Shown one piece after another: positions 33,201 to 43,379 of a stretch of DNA of 64,000 nucleotides. The DNA is from Conchocele bisecta (Eukaryota; Mollusca; Bivalvia; Lucinida; Thyasiridae), in the NCBI GenBank assembly GCA_029237695.1, contig CM055277.1, forward strand, positions 37,482,242 through 37,546,241, in the 5' to 3' direction. The notes under the pieces are model-generated. The model searched no databases. It was not told the origin of the DNA and worked only from the letters and a program-made list of their open reading frames with translations. Position numbers and translations under genes: made by a program. The stretch's first letter is position 1; each line of letters opens with the position of its first letter.

Positions 33201-36200
33201 CTAAGTTTAACTGTAGTGCAATGTTACAAGCTAGGTATATGTAACTGTTAGTGCATGTACAATCTAGGTCTATGTTAACATGTAGTGCATGTACAATCTA
33301 GGTTTAAAGTGTGAACTGTAGTGCCATGTACAAAATCTAGGTCTATGTAACTGTAGTGCATGTAACAATCCTAGGTATAAAGTGTTAACTGTAGTGCATG
33401 GTACAAAAATCTAGGTCTATGTAACTGTAGTGCAAGTTTACAATCTAGGTCTAATGTAAACTGGTAGTGCATGTAACAATCTAGGTCTATGTAACTGAAG
33501 TGCATGTACAATCTAGGTCTATGTAACTGTATGGCATGTACAATCTAGTCAAGTGCGATGGTACAATAATAGGTCTAATGAACTGTAGTGCATGTACGAA
33601 TAAATGGTAATAGGTCAAGTGTATGCAATGTACAATCGAAGTCTCGTAGTGTATGCATGTACAATCTAGGTATAGGTAACTGTAGTGCATGTAAAATCTA
33701 AGGTCTTTGTAAGTGTAGTGCATGTACAATCTAGGTCATGTAAGTGCAGTGCATGTACAATATAGGTCTATGTAAGAACTTAGTCAATGTACAATCTAGG
33801 TCTACTGTAAGTGTAGTGCATGTACAATCTAGGTATATGTAACTGTAGTGCATGTACAATCTAGTTACAATGAAACTGTAAGGTTCATTACAATCTAGAA
33901 TAATGCAACTGTAGTGCATGTACAATCTAGGTATAATGCAACTGTAAGGGTACATGTACAAAAATCTAGGATCTATGTAAGTGTAGTGGCATGTACAATA
34001 TAGGTCTATGTAAGTGTAGAGCAAGAACAATCTAAGGGTCTATGTAACTGTTGTGCCATAGTAACAAAAATCTAGGTCTATGTAACTGGTAGTGCTGTAC
34101 AAATCTAGGTCCTAATGTAAACTGTATGCAATGGACAATCAAGGTCTATGAACTGTAGTGCATGTTACAATCTAGTATATGTAACTTGTAGTGCATGTAC
34201 AGATCTAGGTCTATGTTAAACTGTAGTGCATGTACAATCTAGGTATGATGTTCCAACAGATATGCATATGAACAATCTAGGTCTAATTGTAAATGCAACT
34301 GTTAATGCATGTACAATCTAGGTCTATGTAAACTGTAGTGCATGTACAATCTAGGTCTATGTAACTGTATGCATGTACAATCAGGTCTATGTAAAGCATG
34401 TACAATCAGAAGGGTATATGTAACTGTAGTGCATGTACAATCTAGGTCTATGTAACAGTAGTGCATGTACAATCTAGGTATAATGCAACTGTAGTGCATG
34501 TACAATCTAGTCTATGCCAACTGTAGTGCATGTACAATCTAGGTCTATGTAACTGTAGTGCATGTACAATCTAGGTCTATGAATAACTAGTAGTGCATGT
34601 ACAATCTAGAATAATGTAACTGTAGTGCATGTACAATCTAGTCTATGAAACAGTAATAGTGCATGTACAATCAGGGTCTATGTAACTGTAGTGCAAGTAC
34701 AAGCTAGGACCCTATGTAATGTATGCATGTACAATCTAGGTCCTATTGTTAACTGTAGTGCATGTACAATCTAGGTAACTATGTAACTGTAGTACATGTA
34801 CAATCTAGGGTCTATGTAACTGTAGTGCATACAATCTAGGTATAATGTAGTTATGCATTTACAATCTAGTTCTATGCAACTGATAGTGCATGTACAATCT
34901 AGGTCTATGTAAAGTGTAGTGCATGACAATCTAGGTCTATGTAACTGTAAGTACATGTACAATATCAGGTCTGGAATGTAACTGTAGTGCATGTACAATC
35001 TAGTAACTATGTCAACTGTTAGTGCATGTAACAATCTAGGTCGATGTTAACTTAGTGCATGTACAATCTAGGTCTATGTAATGTAGTGCATGTACAATCT
35101 AGTTCTATGTAACTGGATGCAAGTACACTCTAGTCTATGTAACTGTAGTGCATGTACAATCTAGGTCTATTAAGTGTATGCATGTACAATCTAGGTCTAT
35201 GTAACTGTAGTGCTGTACATCTAGGTCTATGTCTGTAGTGCTGTCAATCTAGTCTATGTAAGTGTAGTGCATTTACAACAGTCTAGGTAAACTTGATGCA
35301 GTACAACTAGGTCTATGTAAGTGAAAGTGCATGTACAATCTAGGTCTAGTAACGTAAGTGCAAGTACATCCTAGTCTACTTAATGGTAGTACATGTACAA
35401 TCTAGCTTATGCAACTGTAGTGCAGTACAATCTAGGTCCTATGTAACTAGTAGTAACATGTACAATCTAGTCTATGTAACTGTAGTACATGGCGCATGTA
35501 CATCTATCAATCAACTGATGCCATGTACAATCCTACTACCTGGTGTCTATGTAACTGTAGTGCATGTAAAAATTCTACTTACAGCTGGTGTCTTTAACTG
35601 AAGTGCAATACAATATACTTACAGCTGGTGTCATGTAAATGTAGTGCATGGTACACGTTCTATCTATGTAACAAGCTGGTGTCTATGTAAAAAAACAGTA
35701 GTGCATGTACAATCTACTTACAGCTGGTGTCAATGTAACTGGAGTTGGCATGTACATTTACTTACAGCTGGTGTCTATGTAACTGTAGTGCATGTACAAT
35801 CTTACTTACAGCTGGTTCCCTATTTAACTGTTAGTGCATGTAACTTAGATTACAGCAGTGTCTATGTTAACTGAAGTGCATGTACAAGCTACTACAGTCT
35901 ATGTAACGTAGTGGCATGTACAATCTACTTACAGCTGGATGTCTATGTAACGTATGCAGTACAATCTAACTTACAGCTGTTCTATGTAACTGTTATAGCA
36001 ATGTATCTACTTACAGCTGGTGTCTAAGGTAACTGTAAGTGCATGTTTACAATTCTACTTACAGCGTGCTATTAACGTAGTGCATGTACAATCCTTACTT
36101 ACAGCTGGTGTCTATGAACTGTAGTGCAAGTTCCAATCTACTTACAAGCTGGTGTCATGTACGTAGTTCATGTACAATCTACTTACAGCTGGTGTCTATG

Positions 36201-38580
36201 TAACTGAAGGTGCCATAACCAAATCTATTACAGCTGGGTTGATATGTAACTTTATGCATTGGACAATCTACTTTACAGCTGGTGTCTAAGTAATGTAAGT
36301 GCAATGTACGAATCTATGAGGTCTAATGTAACTGTAGTGCAATGTACCATCTACTTACAGCAAATGGATGTCTATGTAACTGTAGTTGTGCATGTACAAT
36401 CTACTTACAGCTGGTGTCTATGTAACTGTAGTTGCATGTACAATCTACTTTTAGGTCTATGTATTGTAGTGGCATGTTACAATCTACTGATAATCATGTA
36501 ATGTAGTGCATGTACAATCTACTTACAGCTGGTGTCTATGTAACTGTAGTAAGAACATGTACAAAATCTACTGATTAGGCTATGTAACCTGTAGTGGCAT
36601 GTACAATCTACTTACAGCTGTGTCTAATGTAACGTAAGGCATGTACAATCTAACTCTATAGTGCAATGACAGTGGTAGTCTATGTTACCAATCTACTGTG
36701 AGTCCTACATGTACAATCTACCTTACAGCTGGGTCCTATGTACTATGCAAGGTCTATGAAGTGTAGTGCATGTACCAATCCTACTTACAAGCTGGGTGTC
36801 TATGTAACTGTTAGTGCATGTACAATTCTACTGGATAAGTCTATTGTAATGTAAGTGCATGTACAAAATTGATAGGCTAATGTAATTATGCATTACAATC
36901 TACCTACAGCTGGTGTTATGTAACTATGCAATGTACATCAGTCTTAACTGGATAGTCTAAGGTATGTAAAGGTCATAATAGTGCAATGTACAATCTATTG
37001 ATAGGTCTATGTAACTGTAGTGCATGTAACAATCACAAGTAATCTATGTTTACTGTAGTGCATGGTACAAAATCAACTGATAGTCCTATGTAAGGAATGC
37101 ATGTACAATCTACTTGATAGCTGGTGTACTAATCTATGCTGGTCTAGTGCATGTACAAACTACTGATAGGTCTATGTAACTGTAGTGCCAAGTACAATCT
37201 ACTGATAGGTACTATGGTAAGTGTAGTGCATGTACAATCTACTGATAGGTCTATGTAACCCTGTAGTGCATGTACAATCTAACTTACATGCTGGGTAAGG
37301 TCTATGTAACATGTAATTACATGTACTAATCTACTGATGAGGTCTAGTAAGTGTAGTGCATGTACAATCTACTTACAGCTGGTGTCTATGTAACTGTAGT
37401 GCATGTACAATCTACTGATAGGTCTATGTAAGTGTAGTGCATGTACAATCTACTGATAGGTCTATGTAACTGTAGTGCATGTACAATCTACTTACAGCTG
37501 GTGTCTATGTAACTGTAGTGCATGTACAATCTACTGATAGGTCTATGTAACTGTAGTGCATGTACAATCTACTGATAGGTCTATGTAACTGTAGTGCATG
37601 TACAATCTACTTACAGCTGGTGTCTATGTAACTGTAGTGCATGTACAATCTCCTACAGCTGGTGTCTAAGTAACTGTATGCAGTACAATCTACTGTAGGT
37701 CTATGACTGTATGCATGTACAATCTACTGATGGTCTATGTAAGTGTAGTCATGCAATCTACTACAGGTCTATGTAACTGTAGTGCATGTACAATCTAACT
37801 GATAGGTCATGTAATGTATGCATGTACAATCTACTGATAGGTCTATGTAACTGTAGTGCATGTACAATCTACTGATAGGTCTATGTAACTGTAGTGCATG
37901 TACAATCTACTGATAGGTCTATGTAACTGTAGTGCTAAATCTATGATAGGTTCAATGTAACTGTAGTGCATACAATCTACTGATAGGTCTATGTAACTGT
38001 AGTGCATGTACAATCTACTGATAGGTCTATGTAACTGTAGTGCATGTACAATCTACTGATAGGTCTATGTAAGTGTAGTGCAGTACAATCTACTGATAGT
38101 CTATGAACTGTAGTGCATGTAACAATCTACTGATAGGTTCTATGTAAGTGTAGTGCATGTACAATCTACTGATAGGTCTATGTAACTGTAGTGCATGTAC
38201 AATCTACTGATAGGTCTATGTAACTGTAGTGCATGTACAATCTACTGATAGGTCTATGTAACTGTAGTGCATGTACAATCTACTGATAGGTCTATGTAAC
38301 TGTAGTGCATGTACAATCTACTGATAGGTCTATGTAACTGTAGTGCATGTACAATCTACTTACAGCTGGTGTCTATGTAACTGTAGTGCATGTACATGAT
38401 TAATAGGTCTATGTAACTGTAGTGCATGTACAATCTACTTACAGCTGGTGTCTATGTAACTGTAGTGCATGTACAATCTACTGATAGGTCTATGTAAGTG
38501 TAGTGCATGTACAATCTACTTACAGCTGGTAACATGATTGACAGGTCTATGTAAGTGTAGTGCATGTACAATCTACTTAC
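30215..38580. repeat. 8.4-kb minisatellite seeded from a HIP1 splice donor
   Basis: More than 200 units share GTAGTGCATGTACAATCTA. Three unit types occur: about 31 bp with GGTCTATGTAACT, about 43 bp with CTTACAGCTGGTGTCTATG, and one with CTGATAGGTCTATG. The 43-bp type dominates 30820-31790 and 35520-36650 and is mixed with the third type up to 38580. CTTACAGCTGG read on the HIP1 strand is CCAGCT-GTAAG, the exon end and donor at 38581. From about 32680 to 37900 many units have one-base indels; the outer parts are clean. Confidence 0.97.
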
Positions 38581-38656
38581 AGCTGGTAACAATGGAACTT
38601 GGACTAGATTCTTAAAATATTGCAGATTGGAACTGTTGAAGTAGAACTGTTTTAAC
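38581..38656 (-). CDS. HIP1: HIP1 exon (end of ANTH domain, SSNLQYFK motif)
   Basis: This 76-bp exon has acceptor TCTTATTGCAG and a full-consensus donor, GTAAGT. After completing an Arg codon it encodes 25 residues with the SSNLQYFK signature and ends in PLLPA, phase 0, so that PPNFL follows in the next exon as in other HIP1 proteins. The last bases, TGTTACCAGCT, and the donor are also the seed sequence of the 8.4-kb minisatellite that starts immediately downstream. Confidence 0.94.
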
Positions 38657-38726
38657 CTGCAATAAGAAATATTCAATTAATATTAAAACATCAGAGGAAA
38701 GTATAATTTTCTTATTATATTAATCC

Positions 38727-38818
38727 TTTCACCTCTAAGTAGCTGGAATGGAATTTGATACGTTAATTTTGCAACCAAACCAATGGTCACAAAATGATTT
38801 TCAGACTAGTCCATTTAT
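38727..38818. mobile_element. Left part of a TTAACCCTTTCACC-type MITE, interrupted
   Basis: It matches 5450-5540 and 57703-57790 from TTTCACC to GACTAGTCCATTTAT, where an AACAAGAG element interrupts it at 38819. It begins about 70 nt upstream of the HIP1 acceptor at 38656. Confidence 0.7.
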
Positions 38819-39442
38819 AACAAGAGTGCCGCAAGTCACAAAATACGCCCGTCGAATATGGGCCAGACAGCGTCGAATATGGGCCAGACAGCGAAGATGC
38901 AGAAATGTGAAGCTATCACCAAGGCAAGAAACATTAATGAGAATTTGAAAGTCTATAGCATTATTTCTTCATCTCGTTGTGCTAAACATGTATACTAATT
39001 TAGGCACGGATAGGAAAGTAGAGTGTAAAGTAGAAATGATAGGGAATTGGATACAATATTAATGTAGAAAAAAAGTTAAAAAGGTGATATTTTTGTTAAA
39101 AAATATTTTTTCGGCATAAAAACACCAAGGTCGAAGCAAATTTTGCCCATCTACTAATGAAGCTACATACCAAGTTCCAGGTGTGTAGCTATTAGGGTCT
39201 AAAGATTTTACGAGTTACAAGCCAAAATAGTAAAATTCTAAATCGAAAAGGGGGAGATAATCCATGAGCCAGGGGTCGAATCAAAAATTGAAATAAACTT
39301 TGCACATCTACTCATACCAAGTTTCAAGTCTGTAGCCAGTACGGTTTAAATGTTTTACGAGGTACAAGGTTGGTGACGGACGGATGGAGCTTGCGGACAA
39401 GGGTAACACTAAATGCCCCCTCCTCTATTGAGGTGGGCCATA
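38819..39442 (+). mobile_element. AACAAGAG-type element inserted in a MITE
   Basis: It starts AACAAGAGTGCCGCAAG exactly where the MITE sequence stops. A GTCGAATATGGGCCAGACAG unit occurs twice, then two diverged units with ACCAAGTT-CAGGTGTGTAGC. It ends in GACGGACGGATGG and the hairpin ATGCCCCCTCC..GGTGGGCCAT, then AA. It may be two merged elements, since part of the MITE (GGCAAGAAACATTAATGA) reappears at 38922. Confidence 0.55.
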
Positions 39443-39649
39443 ATTAAAATTATTTATACTGCAACTATTGCTCAAAGTAGCATAATAAAATGGGGTGAAT
39501 AAATGTTATTTACGAATTAAGAATTTAAGTACCAAGAATTAAGCAGAATTAAACGTCTCACCCATCAAGGCCTGTCCGAGTCATCTACATATCAGCAATA
39601 TAAATGCATGCATATGGTAACTAGAGCAAGGTAGCATAGGCTAACAGAT

Positions 39650-40124
39650 ACCCCCGGCCGCCGCCTGGACCCACAAACAAAAACTTTAACGCAAATATTT
39701 CAAATAAATGTAAAGTAATTTGACCTTGACCTTGGACATGAAGGCCGCATGGGTGTAGTATGGAAAGAAAATATGGATGATGATAAAGAAGTATATGAAG
39801 TTTGAAGTCAATCTGACTTACTATTGCAGAGATAATGGGTACCCGGAAACTTTAACGCAAATCTTATGGACGCAAATTTCTAAGTAATTTGACTCTGACC
39901 TTGGACATGAGCCGCATGGGTCTGGTATGGAATGAAAATATGGATGATGATAAGGAAGTTTATGAAGTGTCTGACTTACGGTTGCAGAGATAATGAGTAC
40001 CCGAAAACCTTAACACAAATCTTACGGACGGACGGATGGATGCACGGACGGACGGACAGATGGAATGACCGGTATTCTACCGGTATATACCCCTTGACAT
40101 ACTTCGTATGCCGGGGGTATAAAC
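39650..40124 (+). mobile_element. Hairpin-ended element with two 150-bp units
   Basis: It opens near CCCCCGGCCGCCGCCTGG. Two units contain AAAAACTTTAACGCAAAT or its variants, TAATTTGACCTTGACCTTGG and GAAAATATGGATGATGATAA. A GACGGACGGATGGATGCACG run leads to the stem TATACCCCTTGACATAC-TTC-GTATGCCGGGGGTATA. Confidence 0.7.
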
Positions 40125-40299
40125 ATGAAAGCAGACACGAGTTAAGTATTGAAGTTAGTGGTGCAGCTATGGTGAATATAATGTGTAGGCATACTCATAT
40201 AAGCGAGGGACAACGTCTTGATTATGCTAAAGGGAAGGGGGGGGACCTTCTATTGTGGCAAAGCATTCTCAACGTCATCTGTAAACCCTTGCTTGCCGG

Positions 40300-40554
40300 T
40301 TAACGCCGCCGAAATCTTGACTCAGCACTGTAGACAATGTTGTTACAGTTCTGTAGCGCAATACGAAGGCGCTGCCCAGCCCAATGAATGTGCTCCTGAT
40401 GGTGACGCCGGGTAGGCCCAATGTATGGCCTCCTAGATCTTATTTCTCTTAGTTCTCTCAGACGTCGTGACACAGTCCGGAGGTGAATACGTACTCCATG
40501 CGTAACACAGTTGATGTCGATGTGACGTAAGATATTATCCCGACGTGGTAGCAT
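40300..40554 (-). pseudogene. Tc1-type transposase fragment, catalytic Asp lost
   Basis: The 84-residue minus-strand frame resembles the second HTH and start of the DDE domain of Tc1/mariner transposases: RTVSRRLRE, then SRRPYIGPTRRH, a W-A-Q-LR segment and NNIVYSAESRF. Active relatives have D-E-S in the last motif, with the Asp the first catalytic residue. Here it is Ala, so the copy is dead. The frame covers only about a quarter of a normal transposase and no inverted ends were found. Confidence 0.8.
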
Positions 40555-40863
40555 AAATGTGTTGATACAAGGGTTGGCTGGAATTCATATATGAAGGCGA
40601 GTTCGGACGCTAAGCAGGAGTTGACGTATTGGCGCGAGAACGCTCGCTGTTTAAAGGACAGATGGGAGAGGACCACAATAAGTTCTGCTTTCGGTCAAAT
40701 CCCATTAGTTACCATGTATCATTTATCACTTATATTGAATGAATAAAATAGTTTAAAAAAAAATAAAAAATTAAAGGCATGTACTAATGTTGATGCATGT
40801 GTATATTCAGATGCAAGTGGTTCTGCATATGGAGGGTATGTATCAATATGTAAGCCTGATCAG

Positions 40864-41174
40864 TTTGTTTGTTTGTTTATTAGTGTTTAACAGCCTATCA
40901 ACAGCTAAGGTCATGTAAGGCCGGGCAAACGGGTTAGATCCCATTTTAACCTGCTGCATTGGGGGGAAAATCCCAAAATCAGAACGGAATATTTACATCA
41001 AAATAAATTATATTCAGCCCTGAAATTAGAATAACGGGTATAACCAGATTCAACTGTCACATACAAAATGCCAAAGATGTATGCGAGGGCCAAACTAGGT
41101 CTCCAGTCGGGATTCCGGTAAGGATGAACCCTGATCGTTAAATTACCCATCGCGTGCTCCCACCTGCCATGCAC
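40864..41174 (-). mobile_element. Full-length tRNA-derived SINE, 14-bp target duplication
   Basis: The 311-bp insert is exactly flanked by GTAAGCCTGATCAG (40850-40863 and 41175-41188). On the minus strand it begins with a tRNA-like head (TGGCAGGTGGG and GGTTCATCC as A- and B-box candidates), has a central TTACATGACCTTAGCTGTTG and GCTGTTAAACAC domain, and ends in an AAAC-type tail. The central domain corresponds to that of the SINE at 3571. Confidence 0.88.
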
Positions 41175-41276
41175 GTAAGCCTGATCAGATTATGCATGGA
41201 CATACAGAAGTAAGCCATAGGTCGGCACGTGCTTGTTAGCAATGGTCAATAGCAGGAAGCCAGTCACTGTTTCATG

Positions 41277-41480
41277 GGGCTCCCGGAAGTGAGCCAAGAC
41301 ATAATTCTGCTCCCGGAAGTGAGCAGGGAGTTAATGAGGCTCCCGGAAGTTAGCCAAGACATAATCCTGCTCCCGGAAGTGAGCAGGGGGTTAATGAGGC
41401 TCCCGGAAGTTAGCCAAGACATAATCCTGCTCCCGGAAGTGAGCAGAGGTGTAAGGAGACTCCCGGAAGTGAGTCATTAC
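41277..41480. repeat. Seven ETS-like sites in an exact 30/60-bp tandem repeat
   Basis: TCCCGGAAGT occurs at 41281, 41311, 41341, 41371, 41401, 41431 and 41461, spaced exactly 30 bp. Alternate units differ (GAGCCAAGACATAAT against GAGCAGGGAGTTAATGAGG), so the true period is 60 bp. CCGGAAGT is the consensus for ETS/GABP factors. The LPEVSQDI-repeat open frame across it is a consequence of the 60-bp period. Confidence 0.9.
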
Positions 41481-43340
41481 GTAACTCGGCTGAGGAATCA
41501 AGCGACAGGTTGATAAACGTCCTTGAAGGTAATGAACAAGTGTCCATTTAGGATGTTATCAGGTTAGTAACATAGGATGTGTGCAGACGGACAAAATGGA
41601 AAAGTGTGAGAATAACAGCGAAAAATATGAGTTGAGCGGATCAGGTGTATGGAACATGGTTTAAGGGTTAAATTATAATCTAAATTTAGTAGTTGATAAA
41701 TCAACATGGATAGGTATTGGATACCGCTCTTACCTTTGTACCAGGTTCTAATGCAAGTCTTGCCCACTGCAAAGAGGTGTTGTGTTGTTTGTGCAGAGGT
41801 ATGTTAGACTTGGAAGTACTCCACGTTTCGCAGTATAGCGCAGAACGTTATGTCTTAACATGGTAAAGCACAATGCTCATTACTCGAGCATATCGGCCAG
41901 TGTAGGCGGTTACATGGTTACGTGTAAGCGAGGGGCGGTTAGCCTGTGGTGGATAAAAGTGGTCAGTTCTAGGCATGACTTTCACCGAAGAACACATAAT
42001 TTTAATAAAATTGTAACATGGACAATGTATAATGGCAATAGTTTGAATGTACGAAGTAGTGTATAGCGCACGAGATCATTGTTTGTGCTATGGTCCGTAC
42101 AACACATTATTCCTGAGGAATTGCGATTTGAGAATGCCACGGACACAGGGTTCCTCCTAAGGAAAGAAAAAAGGGAGTTTTACCGGGGCGACCAGATTCC
42201 TAGGATGGAATAATCAATTCTGCTACACAGTATTTTTATGCAGGTAGAAATATTGTTTATCAACATTGCTCATGCCATTACATGAAGGGTTAAAGGGTTG
42301 GTGGTGATATTGATAATCATAGACATATGAGTATATAATAGACAAACGTATTGCATTGTGTCCACCAACATGAAGCGTCAATAAAATGCAAGTCTTATCT
42401 TAATCTTAAGAGGTGTTGTCTTGTTTGTGCGGAGGTATGTTAAGACTGTGTGTGGTCAATCGAGAAATGTGCCTGCAGTAAAGTCAACGAAGTAGCCGCA
42501 CTACAGTTGATCTGGGCAAGTTGAATCACCTGGCAACCATGGTCTGCAGAACCACCGCTTCAAACAATCCGAGCATTCTGTGTCTGTCATTTACATTTAG
42601 TCTCGACATTGTAAGACTGTTCTGAATCTTTAACTTTCATGTAGATATTGTGTTAGCATAACGTGATGCGTGTTCACTGACCAATTTTCCATTTGATTTT
42701 GCACTTGCATTTCGAGTAAATGCGTCAAGGAGGAAAGCTGAGTCGCTGTCAAGTGCACAGAGCGACATGGTTAACTATAAACCGTGAATAGGCTATAATT
42801 AGCACGAGTAGTAATGAACAGTGAGATAATAAACAGTGAGGTGTCTCTAAAGTCCACCAGTATATAATTCAGACGGACGCACATGCAAGTAATTGTCTCA
42901 CTTTCTGCTCTAATGCTTAATAATAAATACACATGCAATACATATTATATGCTCGGGGAGTGTAATAAAATCAGGAAAATATTTTTTTTCTTATCGTATT
43001 GTGTAGGGGGTGATTCTTGTTTTTTTTTAATTCAGCATATTTCATTAAATTGCATAACATGTACTTTATGTTTATGTTATCAATGTATTTTAGCGATAAA
43101 GTTTAACGAATTGTACGTTAAAATGTAATAAAACAATATCCTATATACTACATTTGATCATATATCGCCGAAATCGTCCGTAAAAAATACCCCACCCACA
43201 CCGATTTCCATTGTAATAGCTAGTGTACTTCACAAACGGCGTGGAATATGCCACTTGTTGGGTTTGTTTCATGATATTGCTTACACATACCATGCAGTTG
43301 CATATCCATCGTCAATAACCGATATATGTATATACATAGA
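41481..43340. other. Intronic sequence, one direct repeat
   Basis: About 55 bp containing AGAGGTGTTGTGTTGTTTGT and GAGGTATGTTA recur as a direct repeat near 41776 and 42411. No long terminal repeat or reverse transcriptase was recognised. Short open frames (for example 42883-43128) show no domain. Confidence 0.5.
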
Positions 43341-43346
43341 TATATG

Positions 43347-43379
43347 AGCCGCGCCATGCGAAAACCGGGCTTAATGACA
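43347..43379. repeat. Interspersed repeat GCCGCGCCATGCGAAAACCG
   Basis: The 33-bp segment recurs in inverted orientation at 45224-45262 (GTCATTAAGCCCGGTTTTCG, then ATGGCGCGGCCCATATATA). Both have ATATA tracts beside them. They may be ends of an element or two separate copies. Confidence 0.6.

Noticed and set aside
32950..36501. Several 60-100-residue frames rich in YMHYSYIDLDCTC-type repeats
   Set aside because: These are chance frames through the 31-43-bp minisatellite, shifting frame at every indel, with no start context.
30215..38580. Resemblance to a CRISPR array (regular short repeats)
   Set aside because: There are no unique spacers, the unit is one continuous minisatellite, and the DNA is clearly eukaryotic.
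41274..41513. 79-residue frame with repeated LPEVSQDIILLPEVSR
   Set aside because: The frame follows from a 60-bp tandem period. There is no splice or start evidence, and the exact 30-bp nucleotide repeat is the simpler reading.
41754..42450. Direct repeat near 41776 and 42411 as possible long terminal repeats
   Set aside because: The repeated part is only about 55 bp, no primer site or polypurine tract is visible, and no retroelement genes lie between.
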